Source: an uncultured Myxococcales bacterium | GTDB lineage: Bacteria; Myxococcota_A; UBA9042 | DNA: 60,086 nucleotides | Direction: 5' to 3' | NCBI GenBank assembly: GCA_903955385.1 | Contig: CAJBNH010000049.1 | Location: 1-60,086 of the forward strand | Shown: one piece after another, positions 1 through 8,223 of the stretch | Layout of the letters: each line of letters begins with the position of its first letter | Position numbering within the stretch: position 1 is the stretch's first letter | The notes under the pieces: model-generated | Seen by the model: the letters and a program-made list of their open reading frames with translations, nothing else | What the model was told of the DNA's origin: nothing | The model's database searches: none | Position numbers and translations under genes: made by a program

Positions 1-1167
1 CGTGCTGCAGCGCTCGTGCACGCTCGCCCGGCTGACGTTGCTGCGGATGGGGCCCAGGTAGCCGTGCGCCTTCAGCAATTCCACGGCCGCCAGTCGCGCC
101 TCGCTGTACTGCGAGCCCTTGGCCGGCACGTGCACGCGCTGTCCGTGCAGCGTCGGCAGGTTCGGCGTCACCATGCGGCCTTGCGGGTCGAGGATCAGCA
201 CCGTGTCCAGGCTGTGGGCGCGCCACTTCGCGATGTCCTCCGGGTCGCCGAACGTGCAGACCATCATCAGGCCGGTACCGAACTCGGGGTCCACGGCGGC
301 GTCGAACACCAGCGGGATGGTGCGCAGCGGGTCGGCGGGCAGCGGCTGGCCCTCGGCGTCGGCGCGCAGGTCGGTCAGCGGCACGGCAAACCGCAGCCCC
401 TTCAAGGCGTTGAAGCGGCCATCGTCGGGGTGGCAGGCCAGCGCAACGCACGCGGGCACCAGCTCGGGGCGGGTCGTCTCGATCAGGCCCGCGGCAGGCG
501 CCGACTGACCGGCAGGCACCGAAGCCTGCGCCACGTCGAAGCGCACGGTGTGCATCGGGCGGTCGATCTCGTCGCCGGTCTCGACGTCGGCCTGGGCCAG
601 CGCGGTCGCGCACGTGGGGCACCAGAGGATCGGGTCCTCGCGACGCTCGATGCGCCCCTTGCGCATCAGGTCCAGAAACGACGTCTGCGCGTGGCGCATG
701 GCGCGGGGCTGAATCGTCGAGTAGGTCATGCGCCAGTCGACGGAAAGCCCAAGCGCCATCCACAGATCCTGATAGACCTTGGCACCCGCGCGCGTCTCGG
801 CCAGGCAGAGTTCGATGAACTCCTTGCGCGTGATCTTGGCCTTGTTGACCTTGAACTTCTGCTCGACGTACCGCTCTGTGGGCAGGCCGTTGTCGTCGAA
901 GCCCATGGGATAGTAGATCTCGTGGCCGCGCATGCGCTTGAAACGCACCACGAATTCGGCCTGCGAGTAGCTCATGGCGTGGCCGACGTGCAAGTGCGCG
1001 GCAGAGACGTACGGCGGCGGCGTGTCGACCGAGTACACCTTGCCAGCCTTCGCAGCGGCGCTGTCGGCGTGGTACTCGAACAGGCCGCTGTCCTGCCACT
1101 TCTGAATCCAGGTGGGCTCGACGGCGGCGAAGTCGTAGTTCTTGGGAAAGTTCTCGTTTTCGGACAT
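1..1167 (-). CDS. valS: Valine--tRNA ligase, N-terminal part (cut by window edge)
   Basis: Cytoplasmic enzyme that charges tRNA-Val. The first 389 codons are present and the frame stays open to base 1. Residues about 50-60 carry the class I HIGH signature as HLHVGH, followed by the stretch YPMGFDDNGLPTE and a zinc-ribbon-like WCPTCATA. This wording (PPPYVSAAHLHVGH, MGFDDNGLPTE) is that of the short, archaeal-like ValRS rather than the usual bacterial form with PPNVTG. The start is the ATG at 1165-1167, with GGAG about 10 bases upstream. The KMSKS loop and anticodon domain lie outside the window. It is divergent from the lipoprotein gene at 1321. Identification as ValRS is firm; the archaeal-like class is judged from motif wording only. 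Confidence 0.93.
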   Translation of the reverse strand, partial: MSENENFPKNYDFAAVEPTWIQKWQDSGLFEYHADSAAAKAGKVYSVDTPPPYVSAAHLHVGHAMSYSQAEFVVRFKRMRGHEIYYPMGFDDNGLPTERYVEQKFKVNKAKITRKEFIELCLAETRAGAKVYQDLWMALGLSVDWRMTYSTIQPRAMRHAQTSFLDLMRKGRIERREDPILWCPTCATALAQADVETGDEIDRPMHTVRFDVAQASVPAGQSAPAAGLIETTRPELVPACVALACHPDDGRFNALKGLRFAVPLTDLRADAEGQPLPADPLRTIPLVFDAAVDPEFGTGLMMVCTFGDPEDIAKWRAHSLDTVLILDPQGRMVTPNLPTLHGQRVHVPAKGSQYSEARLAAVELLKAHGYLGPIRSNVSRASVHERCST

Positions 1168-1266
1168 CGACGTGGCTCCGGCAGGGTTCGTTTGAGGATC
1201 CCGCAAGTTCTGCGCGACGCAGGTTCGCCGGGGACCGCTCGAAGGCGCGGAAGGCTAGCACAAGCC

Positions 1267-1296
1267 GTGACCTTGGTCACCGTTCCACGCTATGCT
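1267..1296 (+). promoter_or_regulatory. Possible sigma70-type promoter for the lipoprotein at 1321
   Basis: GTGACC, an 18-base spacer and TATGCT lie 25 bases before the start codon. The -10 box is good and the -35 box is weak. Confidence 0.35.
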
Positions 1297-1320
1297 GGTC
1301 TGCCGTTACGGAGTCCCCGC

Positions 1321-2580
1321 ATGCCCTGCCCCACGCTACGTCTTGCCCTGACGGTCCTGCTGGTCGGGATGGCGTTGGCGTGTCGCCGCGAGCCGCCGGT
1401 CCTGGCGCCCAAGGCGGTCGTCGCGAAGGTGGCCGGCGTGGACCTGCCGGGCGCGGCGACGGCCACTGCCCTGCCGTCGTCGGGCACTGCAACCCAGCTT
1501 GCTGCAAGCGGAACATCGACCGACGAGCTGTTCCCGCCGCCTCCGCCGCCGCCCGATGTGCCGTTGTCGCTGGACGATGCGCCGAAGGTGTTCGCCAGGA
1601 TGGAGGCGGAGATGCGCAAGGCGGGGCTGCGCTTTCCGCCGGAGCCGGGTCGCCTTGCGTTCGTCAACGGGCTCTACAGGACGCGCGAGCTCCCGAATGC
1701 CCCGCCCGGTGGCGGACGCCACGAGCTTCTGCTGTTCGACGAGGACGGACGACTGCGCGTCTACGTGCTTCCGCTGCGCGTGGAATGGGTCAGGGAAGAC
1801 GGCGAGTGCCGGTTGGAAACCCCGTATGTAGACGACCACATGAACCATACGGCCGTGGCGGCATGCGACTCGGACGATGCCGCGCTCCTCGACTCACTCG
1901 CGGCTCTGGCGACGTTCAACCGGCGGCGGCCACCGGAAGATTTGCGTGCCGAGGTTCTGACGACGCACGGCGACTCCACGACGCTGCGCATGGTGAGCGA
2001 ACGTCACCGGCTGCGGTTCTTCGGCACGATCGGGGCCGACGGCTTGGCGTTGACGCCTGCGGGCGATGGCGTGCAGGTGACGCTCCTGCCCCGCGCGGAC
2101 GGCATTCTGGCGCGCCGCGACGGGCGTCCGGCATGGGTGTGGCACGAAGGGCCAACGGTGCGCACGTCGAACCATGGGGACCCCCAGCTGGACCCCGAGG
2201 AGCGGTTGCCCGCCTTGCGGCTGGCCCTACAAGGCGCCGATCTGCTGGCTGCGGGCCGCGCGGTCGATGCGGCGTTGGCCGAGCGCAAGCTGACGTCAGC
2301 AGGACCCGGTACGTTCGAAATCCTCTCGACCGAACGAGGAATCGAGTGGAAAGCCGTGTTCGTGCCGGTACTCGCCGCTCCCGAATCCGGCCCGCGGGCG
2401 GCGATCGTGCGGTGGCGGGTCGGCGATGCCAACCGACAGGTGGAAGCGAAGCCGGAGCAGCTTGCCCAAGCTGTCGAACGCGCGGGTCTTCCCCCCGGCT
2501 GCCACCTCGTCCAGATTCTGGGTCCCTCACTCGAGGACGCGGGCAAGGTCGTCGCCGTCCTGCGCGCCTGCGCCCCATGA
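1321..2580 (+). CDS. Putative lipoprotein of unknown function, 419 aa
   Basis: The protein begins with a signal peptide ending in a lipobox (GMALAC, Cys21), so it should be lipid-anchored after export. A low-complexity linker follows, with a run of seven prolines near residue 75, and then a mixed alpha/beta region of about 330 residues with no motif I recognise. The frame stays open far upstream to base 16, but that part lies antisense to valS. The ATG at 1321 has GGAG about 8 bases upstream and starts exactly at the signal peptide, so it was chosen. It may be followed by the membrane-protein gene at 2642 in one transcript (61-base gap). Function unknown. Confidence 0.8.
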   Translation: MPCPTLRLALTVLLVGMALACRREPPVLAPKAVVAKVAGVDLPGAATATALPSSGTATQLAASGTSTDELFPPPPPPPDVPLSLDDAPKVFARMEAEMRKAGLRFPPEPGRLAFVNGLYRTRELPNAPPGGGRHELLLFDEDGRLRVYVLPLRVEWVREDGECRLETPYVDDHMNHTAVAACDSDDAALLDSLAALATFNRRRPPEDLRAEVLTTHGDSTTLRMVSERHRLRFFGTIGADGLALTPAGDGVQVTLLPRADGILARRDGRPAWVWHEGPTVRTSNHGDPQLDPEERLPALRLALQGADLLAAGRAVDAALAERKLTSAGPGTFEILSTERGIEWKAVFVPVLAAPESGPRAAIVRWRVGDANRQVEAKPEQLAQAVERAGLPPGCHLVQILGPSLEDAGKVVAVLRACAP

Positions 2581-2641
2581 GCCTTCCCAACCCGCCCCAC
2601 GCAGGCCACAATCCCGGCCGTCTTCTGCTTGGAGTCTCTCG

Positions 2642-3310
2642 ATGAACGGCTACGAAGCCTTCCGCAACTGGCTGCCCGAGCCGCTGCTGCGGATGATCGC
2701 CGGCAACACCGAGAATTTGGACCTGTTCGGCCAGACGCTGACCGTTGCGCTGGTGGTCTTGCTGGTGGCGCTGGTGCTGCGGTTGCTCCTCAAAGTGCTG
2801 AGCGGCTTTTTGCATCTGGCCACGGGTCAATCGCTGGCGCAATCGACCAGCCGCCCGCGTCTCTTCTGGCGCAACATCAGCGGCTTGCTGGCAGTCGGCC
2901 TGCCTTGGGTCGCGCTGTGGCTGCTGTACGAGGACGGGACCTTCGACGACGCGCTGTATGTGTGGGCGGGCATCGCCGCGACGGTGTGGGTGGTGCTGCG
3001 GGCGGCCGACCACCACAAGGCGTGGCTGGACACCCGAAAGGCCACGGTGGTGCTGCGAAAAGGCTTTGGCATCAGCCGCATCCACGACCTGATGCTGCCG
3101 GTGGCCGAGCTGTTCGCCGACACGGCGGGCCAACCGCTGACCTTCCCCAACGCCGCGCTGCAGCGGGCCGAGGTGGTGCCGCGCCGGGCCGGATGGCTGG
3201 CGTTGGTGGCGCACCTCGGCAGCGAGCAGGAGGCCGAAGCCTTTGCCCGCCGAGTCGCGGTGCGCATGAAGCTGCGCCCGCGTCCTCGCTGGAAAGTGAT
3301 CGATACCTAA
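2642..3310 (+). CDS. Predicted inner-membrane protein, 222 aa
   Basis: No family recognised. Hydrophobic segments are visible at about residues 30-53 (VALVVLLVALVLRLLLKVL), 77-95 and 103-120. A basic C-terminal soluble part of about 90 residues follows and ends in an Arg/Pro-rich stretch. The start ATG at 2642 lies about 8 bases after a GGAG. The layout (three helices followed by a soluble C-terminal domain with 'RKGFGISRIHDL' and 'LTFPNAAL') is loosely like small mechanosensitive-channel-type proteins, but the similarity is too weak to use as a name. Convergent with the kinase gene that ends at 3326. Confidence 0.75.
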   Translation: MNGYEAFRNWLPEPLLRMIAGNTENLDLFGQTLTVALVVLLVALVLRLLLKVLSGFLHLATGQSLAQSTSRPRLFWRNISGLLAVGLPWVALWLLYEDGTFDDALYVWAGIAATVWVVLRAADHHKAWLDTRKATVVLRKGFGISRIHDLMLPVAELFADTAGQPLTFPNAALQRAEVVPRRAGWLALVAHLGSEQEAEAFARRVAVRMKLRPRPRWKVIDT

Positions 3311-3325
3311 GTCATTTTCCGGGGA

Positions 3326-5062
3326 TCAGGGCGTCGAGATCAGCCAGATCGCCAGCGCGATACCGGCGAGGCCCACCAGACCGATCGGGATGGCCAGCCA
3401 CAGCAGCGACCGCGCGTGCTTGGGCGGCTGGGCAGCCTCAGGCGCGATCGTGTCCTTGTCGCTGCCAGATCGTCGACTCTGCGGGCCCAGAGCTTCGCCC
3501 AATTCAGAGCGCGTCGGCTGTCGGTCACGCTCGTCTTCAGCTACCGCCCGCTGCGGCGGAGGCGGCGGCATCTTGCGCGGCGACGTGTGTTGCTCCAGCG
3601 CGCCCTGAGGCCGCGGCGCTGTCCGCTGCGAGACCGACCGATGCACCGCGCTGGGAGCCTCGATGCCCGTCAGAGGACTGGGCGCGCGCCGACCGGGCGG
3701 AGGCGGAGGCGGAGGCGCGGCCGCGGTGGGCGGCGGCGGAATGGGGGGCGCGGGCGGCGCGGCTGGCACCGCAGGCGCGGGCGGCGGCATGGCGGCCGAG
3801 CCGTGCGAAGGCACCGTCGCGCCTCGCGGATGCATCGACTGCGGACGTGCGGGCTTGTTCCCCTGCGGCATCGAAACTGCGGGAATCGACCCGGCCAGAG
3901 GCGCCTGACGGTGCACCGGACGCCCAGCGTCTGCCTGCGGTTCCGCGATGCCGGTGCCGACCATCGTGCGCTCATCGACTTCAGGCTCGCCAAAACTGAC
4001 GAACTGGCGCGGCGGTGCGTCCGGCAGGTCGGGCAGCTCGACTTGCGGCACGGTCGACTTCGGCTGCGCGGGCGGTCGTGCGGCAGGCGGAGTCCGGGAC
4101 GACAGCGCCGATCCCAGATCGGGCTCCGTCGAACTCACATCCAGAGCGCCCAGTTGCGGATGGCCGTGGCCACTTTCCCGCTCTGCGCGCAGGTCCGCGA
4201 GCATCTGGCCCAAGCGGTCGCGCAGCCAAGCAGCAGACTCCGGTCGGTCGCCGGGCTTCTTGGCCAGCAACGCATGGATCAGCTCCGGCAGGCCATTCGG
4301 CATCCGCACGCCTTCCTTGACCAGGGGCGGGGGCGGCGATTTGACGTGCTGCAGCAGGATGTCGATGACCGACCCACCGTCAAAGGGCGGGCGATCCATG
4401 ATCAATTCGTACATCACGGCGCCAAGCGCATACAGATCGGTCTGCGGACAGGCCTGCTTGCCCTCGATCTGCTCCGGGGCCATGTAGTGCGGCGTCCCGA
4501 AGACCGACCCCGCGCGCGTCAACGCCGCCGTCACCATCTGGTTCGGCAGCTTGGCGATCGAGAAGTCGAGCATCTTGATGAAGTCGGTCTTGCTGCCGTG
4601 ATCGATCAGGAAGAGGTTCTCGGGCTTGATGTCGCGGTGGATGATGCCGGCGCTGTGCGCGATGGACAGGGCCGAGGCAATCTGCTCGCCCATGTCCAGC
4701 GTTCGCTCGACAGCAACGGCACCCTCCGCCTCCATCATGTCCGAAAGCGGCCGTCCGACCAGCACTTCCATCACCAGGAACACCACGCCACCGGCCTCGC
4801 CAACGTCGTGGATCGTAATGATGTGCGGGTGGTGCAGCTGCGCGGCGGCTCGGGCCTCTCGGACCAGACGTTTGGCCGCCGAGGGATCCGGGGCCACGTC
4901 CGTGCGCAACACCTTCAGTGCCACGTCCCGGCCCAGGTTGCGATCCATCGCCTTGTAGACGATGGCCATGCCGCCCTTGCCGAGCCTGGACTGAACTTGA
5001 TAGCGATCGGCGAACAGTGTGCCGATCAGCGGATCGTGTTCGCGTCTTTCGGACGGAGTCAT
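3326..5062 (-). CDS. Serine/threonine protein kinase with Pro-rich tail and C-terminal membrane anchor
   Basis: Hanks-type kinase, 578 aa. The catalytic domain spans about residues 20-285: Gly-rich loop GKGGMAIVYKA (28-38), ATP-binding Lys50, HRDIKPEN (142-149) and APE-type HYMAPEQ. The metal-binding DFG is DFS (166-168). A long Pro/Ala-rich cytoplasmic linker follows (about 300-545), then one transmembrane helix in the last 30 residues, with no extracellular domain beyond it. It is therefore a tail-anchored cytoplasmic kinase. A frame-open extension upstream to 5272 runs through the rpoZ promoter region. The ATG at 5062 has GGAGG upstream and opens the normal kinase N-terminus. Divergent from rpoZ. 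Substrate unknown. Confidence 0.92.
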   Translation of the reverse strand: MTPSERREHDPLIGTLFADRYQVQSRLGKGGMAIVYKAMDRNLGRDVALKVLRTDVAPDPSAAKRLVREARAAAQLHHPHIITIHDVGEAGGVVFLVMEVLVGRPLSDMMEAEGAVAVERTLDMGEQIASALSIAHSAGIIHRDIKPENLFLIDHGSKTDFIKMLDFSIAKLPNQMVTAALTRAGSVFGTPHYMAPEQIEGKQACPQTDLYALGAVMYELIMDRPPFDGGSVIDILLQHVKSPPPPLVKEGVRMPNGLPELIHALLAKKPGDRPESAAWLRDRLGQMLADLRAERESGHGHPQLGALDVSSTEPDLGSALSSRTPPAARPPAQPKSTVPQVELPDLPDAPPRQFVSFGEPEVDERTMVGTGIAEPQADAGRPVHRQAPLAGSIPAVSMPQGNKPARPQSMHPRGATVPSHGSAAMPPPAPAVPAAPPAPPIPPPPTAAAPPPPPPPGRRAPSPLTGIEAPSAVHRSVSQRTAPRPQGALEQHTSPRKMPPPPPQRAVAEDERDRQPTRSELGEALGPQSRRSGSDKDTIAPEAAQPPKHARSLLWLAIPIGLVGLAGIALAIWLISTP

Positions 5063-5177
5063 CCCCGGTAGCCTCCGGGTGCGAGACTGTAGGGGAAAGG
5101 CCCCCTCAACGCAACGTGCGTGCGGTCGCTGGAGTCGATTTCCCCGGGCGGGGTCTAGCGGGCGCTGCTCCTTCTGG

Positions 5178-5206
5178 TTGACACCGAGGCGGGCTACCCC
5201 TACCCT
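5178..5206 (+). promoter_or_regulatory. Predicted sigma70-type promoter of rpoZ
   Basis: A perfect TTGACA -35 box, a 17-base spacer and TACCCT lie 60 bases upstream of the rpoZ start, in the divergent region between the kinase gene and rpoZ. Confidence 0.6.
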
Positions 5207-5265
5207 GCAGCGCCCGGTTTTCGGGTCGGAGTCCGGAGCCTCGCCGGACACCCAAGGAGCCCCGC

Positions 5266-5490
5266 ATGGCACGTATCACGATTGAAGATTGCCTCGACAC
5301 GGTCCCCAACCGCTTCGCTCTGGTCATCATGGCCGCCAAGCGGGCCCGCCAGATCGCTGACGGCGCCCCCCCGACCATCGAGACGAAGAACAAGGAGTGT
5401 GTGACCGCACTTCGCGAGGCCGCCGACGGTCGCGTCCGCTTCACCCGCCCCGTGATGCCGCTGATTGAGCGCCACCTGCGCAGCGAGTAG
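5266..5490 (+). CDS. rpoZ: DNA-directed RNA polymerase subunit omega
   Basis: Small cytoplasmic subunit (74 aa) that helps assemble RNA polymerase by holding the beta-prime C-terminus. The N-terminus [20 protein letters not shown] and the following AAKRARQI segment are the conserved omega core, including the Arg-rich helix. Length is normal for the family. The start ATG follows AAGGAG at good spacing. It is monocistronic as far as visible, since the next gene is convergent. Confidence 0.94.
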   Translation: MARITIEDCLDTVPNRFALVIMAAKRARQIADGAPPTIETKNKECVTALREAADGRVRFTRPVMPLIERHLRSE

Positions 5491-5504
5491 CCACCCGGGC
5501 GCGC

Positions 5505-6164
5505 TCAGCGACCGTCGCAGCCATGGCGGTCCAGCCGAGCCTTCGCCTCGAGCACCCTTTCCGCATAGTACAGGTTCGTCGGAAGCTTGCCCGCGCGGAA
5601 GTTGCGCATGGGCTGCGCTGAACCGGCATGGTACGCGCACAAGGCGTAGACCTCGTTGCCCTTGAATTGCTTCAACAACCGCTTGTAGTACGTCGCTGCG
5701 GCCACCACAGAGCAGCGCGGCTCCCAAGGCTCGTCACAGCCAAACGCCGCTGACGTGCGCGGCATCAGCTGCATCAAGCCCTGAGCGCCCGCGGGCGAAA
5801 TCGCCTGGCTGTTGAAGCCGCTTTCCACCCACGCCAAAGCGAGCATCAGCGTCGGCTCGAGGCCCGCTCGCTCTGCCACCGCCCGAACGACGGGCTGATA
5901 CTGGCGGCAGCGCGCCTGCATCTTTGCGTCAATGGTCAGGGGCTTGCCGGGTGCGTAGTGGAACTCGTCGGTGTCGTCGCGCTCATCCGGCACCGCCTCG
6001 TCGTCGATGACCGGTGGCGGTTCTTCCGGAGTATTGTCCGTAAGTCCGATGGGTTCCGGCTGCAAAGGCGTCGGCTCCAAGGTGGCGACCGGTGCCGAAC
6101 AGGCGGCCAGCCAGAGCGCGATGCCCGCCAGCAGTGCCGTTCTCGCGCCTACGCCGTCCCCCAC
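5505..6164 (-). CDS. Lytic transglycosylase lipoprotein (SLT domain)
   Basis: Envelope enzyme predicted to cleave the MurNAc-GlcNAc bond of peptidoglycan with 1,6-anhydro ring formation. The 219 aa begin with a lipobox (WLAAC, Cys22) and an acidic, Pro-rich linker. The SLT fold starts near residue 80: catalytic Glu114 in AWVESGFNSQAISP, the GAQGLMQLMP motif, and AYHAGS later. The start is GTG at 6164, backed by GGGAGG 7 bases upstream. The coding end is convergent with rpoZ, only 14 bases away. This is a minimal soluble-lytic-transglycosylase type with no LysM or substrate-binding repeats. Confidence 0.9.
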   Translation of the reverse strand: MGDGVGARTALLAGIALWLAACSAPVATLEPTPLQPEPIGLTDNTPEEPPPVIDDEAVPDERDDTDEFHYAPGKPLTIDAKMQARCRQYQPVVRAVAERAGLEPTLMLALAWVESGFNSQAISPAGAQGLMQLMPRTSAAFGCDEPWEPRCSVVAAATYYKRLLKQFKGNEVYALCAYHAGSAQPMRNFRAGKLPTNLYYAERVLEAKARLDRHGCDGR

Positions 6165-6379
6165 GCGCCAACCTCCCGGTGTCCAAGCTGTTCGTGAGTG
6201 TCTGCCACGATTGCCCGGTGAAGTCCAGCCGGGTCTCGCGGCGCATCTCGTTGACCCGCCTGCGTTTCGCCCCCTGACCGAGCCGCGGCGCCCGCCTGCG
6301 CCGGATAGACCCCTGCCGCAGCCTCTGCTACCGTGCGCGGCCGCCGGGCTTTGCCAGGCAACGGATCGGAGGCAGAGAG

Positions 6380-7117
6380 ATGGGACTGTTCGATTTCTTC
6401 AGCGGCAACAAGGACCCCCAAAAGGCGATCGACAAGATCCGTCGTCGGCTGGTCGACCAGTACCGTCAGACCCACGAACGCTATGAGTGCATGGACGATC
6501 TGGCCAAGATTGGCACGCCCGCCGCGCTGGAGGCCCTGCTCGAGCGCTTCACGATGCAGGCAACCGGGTCCACCGTGGACGAAGAGGAAAAGAACTACTG
6601 CGCCGAGAAGATCAACGCGTGGGGCGAGGCCGCCGTAGAGCCGCTGCGCAAGTTCATCGCCACGCATGAGGCCGTGTACTTTCCCCTGAAGGCGCTGCGG
6701 GAAGTCGCCGGGGACGAGGTCGCCGTCGAGACCCTGCTGGAAGCGATCCGCAGTTGCGACCCCGGTTACCACGAGGGTCTGGACCGCTTGCGCGAGATCG
6801 TTTCGAATCTTCGTGACTTTCAGCACGAGCGGGTGTTCGCCGCACTGGTCGGACTGCTGGCCAGCCGGTCGAACGAGATCCGGTTCTATGCGCTCGACGG
6901 TCTGGTCGGCTATCCGCCGGAACAGGTGGCGGAACACTTCGCTGCGCGTATCCTCGACCCGGACGAGAGCCAGCGGGTCAAGTCGCTGGCCTGGGAGCTG
7001 GGCGCCGAGCACAGCTTGCCGATGGCGCCATGGGCGGCGCAGCTGGGGCCCATCGTCCCGCGCGGCTATCGCCTGGATGAACAGGGCCACCTGACCCGCG
7101 GAGGCCCCGGCGCCTGA
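6380..7117 (+). CDS. HEAT-repeat-like cytoplasmic protein, 245 aa
   Basis: Starts MGLFDFFSGN with no signal peptide. The sequence is built of paired helices with the spacing of HEAT/PBS-lyase repeats (for example DLAKIGTPAALEALLERF and VFAALVGLLASRSNEIRFY), which suggests a protein-binding solenoid. No catalytic residues are apparent. The start has GGAGG 9 bases upstream. Followed in the same direction by greA after 67 bases. Partner unknown. Confidence 0.8.
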   Translation: MGLFDFFSGNKDPQKAIDKIRRRLVDQYRQTHERYECMDDLAKIGTPAALEALLERFTMQATGSTVDEEEKNYCAEKINAWGEAAVEPLRKFIATHEAVYFPLKALREVAGDEVAVETLLEAIRSCDPGYHEGLDRLREIVSNLRDFQHERVFAALVGLLASRSNEIRFYALDGLVGYPPEQVAEHFAARILDPDESQRVKSLAWELGAEHSLPMAPWAAQLGPIVPRGYRLDEQGHLTRGGPGA

Positions 7118-7184
7118 CGCCCGGAGCTCGTCCCGACTCGTCTTTCACCTGCAGCGGCCCCGCACTTGTCGAGGCCGCCTGCCC

Positions 7185-7685
7185 ATGCCGTCCGCCGCGT
7201 GTGTCGCCATGCCGAACCCCATTACCCCAAAGGGCCTTGTTCGACTGCACGAACAGCTCAAGCACCTGCGCGAGTTCGACCGGCCGAAGAACGTCCGCGA
7301 CATCGAAGAGGCGCGCGCCCACGGCGACCTGAAAGAGAACGCGGAGTACCACGCGGCCAAGGAACGGCAGAGCCACATCGTGGGGCAGATCCAAGCGCTG
7401 GAGACGCAAATCGCCACGGCCGAGATCATCGACCCGGCGACGCTGAAGGGTTCCCGAGTGATGTTCGGGGCCACAGTGACGCTGGTCGACCTGGACACCG
7501 CGGACTCGCCGCCCGTGCGCTATCAGATCGTCGGAGACCTGGAGGCAGACCTTGCCGCCGGCCTGATCTCGATCTCGTCGCCGCTGGCGCGCGGACTGAT
7601 CGGCAAGGAATGCGGTGACGAGGTGCCGGTGACGACGCCCAAGGGTCGACGGATGTTCCTGATCGACAACGTGGAGTTCCTGTGA
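7185..7685 (+). CDS. greA: Transcription elongation factor GreA/GreB family
   Basis: Binds RNA polymerase in the secondary channel and stimulates cleavage of backtracked RNA. The N-terminal coiled coil is clear, with EEARAHGDLKENAEYHAAKE holding the acidic tip residues. The C-terminal FKBP-like domain ends in KGRRMFLIDNVEFL. At about 166 aa it has the normal length. Two in-frame ATGs are possible, 7185 and 7209; the second (MPNPITPKGL) matches the usual GreA N-terminus, while the first has a GAGG upstream. The last bases overlap the tsaE start, so the two are probably translationally coupled. Confidence 0.92.
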   Translation: MPSAACVAMPNPITPKGLVRLHEQLKHLREFDRPKNVRDIEEARAHGDLKENAEYHAAKERQSHIVGQIQALETQIATAEIIDPATLKGSRVMFGATVTLVDLDTADSPPVRYQIVGDLEADLAAGLISISSPLARGLIGKECGDEVPVTTPKGRRMFLIDNVEFL

Positions 7686-8140
7686 CCCGCAGCACCGTCC
7701 CGGCACGGCGCTTGCGCCTTCCGCTCGGCACCGTCGAGTCCGCCGCGGCCATGGAAGCCCTGGGGGCAGGTCTGGCCGACCAACTGCAACCCGGCGACGT
7801 ACTTGCCCTTTCCGGCGACCTTGGGACCGGCAAGACCACCCTGGTGCGAGGTCTCGCGGCACGGCTGGGTGTCGAGCCCGAAGCGGTCGCCAGCCCAACG
7901 TTTGCGCTGGTTCACCTGTACCAAGGCGACGTTTTCTCCATTCTGCACGCAGACTTCTATCGCATCGACGCCCCCGGCGAGATTGAGGCCGCGGGCATCC
8001 TCGAGCAGCTGGAGGACCCCGAGCTCCTCTCGATCGTCGAGTGGCCCGGCATCGCCTGCGACCTTCTGCCCGCGCACACGATTTGGCTCGAGCTGAGCAT
8101 GGACGGGTTGGGACGGCGAGTGGTGCAGCCGCCCGCCTGA
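7682..8140 (+). CDS. tsaE: tRNA threonylcarbamoyladenosine biosynthesis ATPase TsaE
   Basis: P-loop ATPase that works with TsaB/TsaD to make t6A37 in ANN-decoding tRNAs. Visible are Walker A GDLGTGKTTLV (about residues 45-55), then SPTFALVHLY, HADFYRI and the VEWP segment typical of TsaE. The start is GTG at 7682, sharing four bases (GTGA) with the greA stop. Length (152 aa) is normal. tsaB and tsaD are not in the window. Confidence 0.93.
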   Translation: MTRSTVPARRLRLPLGTVESAAAMEALGAGLADQLQPGDVLALSGDLGTGKTTLVRGLAARLGVEPEAVASPTFALVHLYQGDVFSILHADFYRIDAPGEIEAAGILEQLEDPELLSIVEWPGIACDLLPAHTIWLELSMDGLGRRVVQPPA

Positions 8141-8223
8141 ACGCCGACGCTTGCCGTGACTGCCCAGCGGCCGCGAAATGCCCTACACTCCTGCCGTTCC
8201 ACACGTTGAACCGTGGAGGCCGC

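Noticed and set aside
16-1320. 5' extension of the lipoprotein frame
   Set aside because: It is antisense to valS, whose motifs are clear on the minus strand; the lipoprotein signal peptide begins at 1321.
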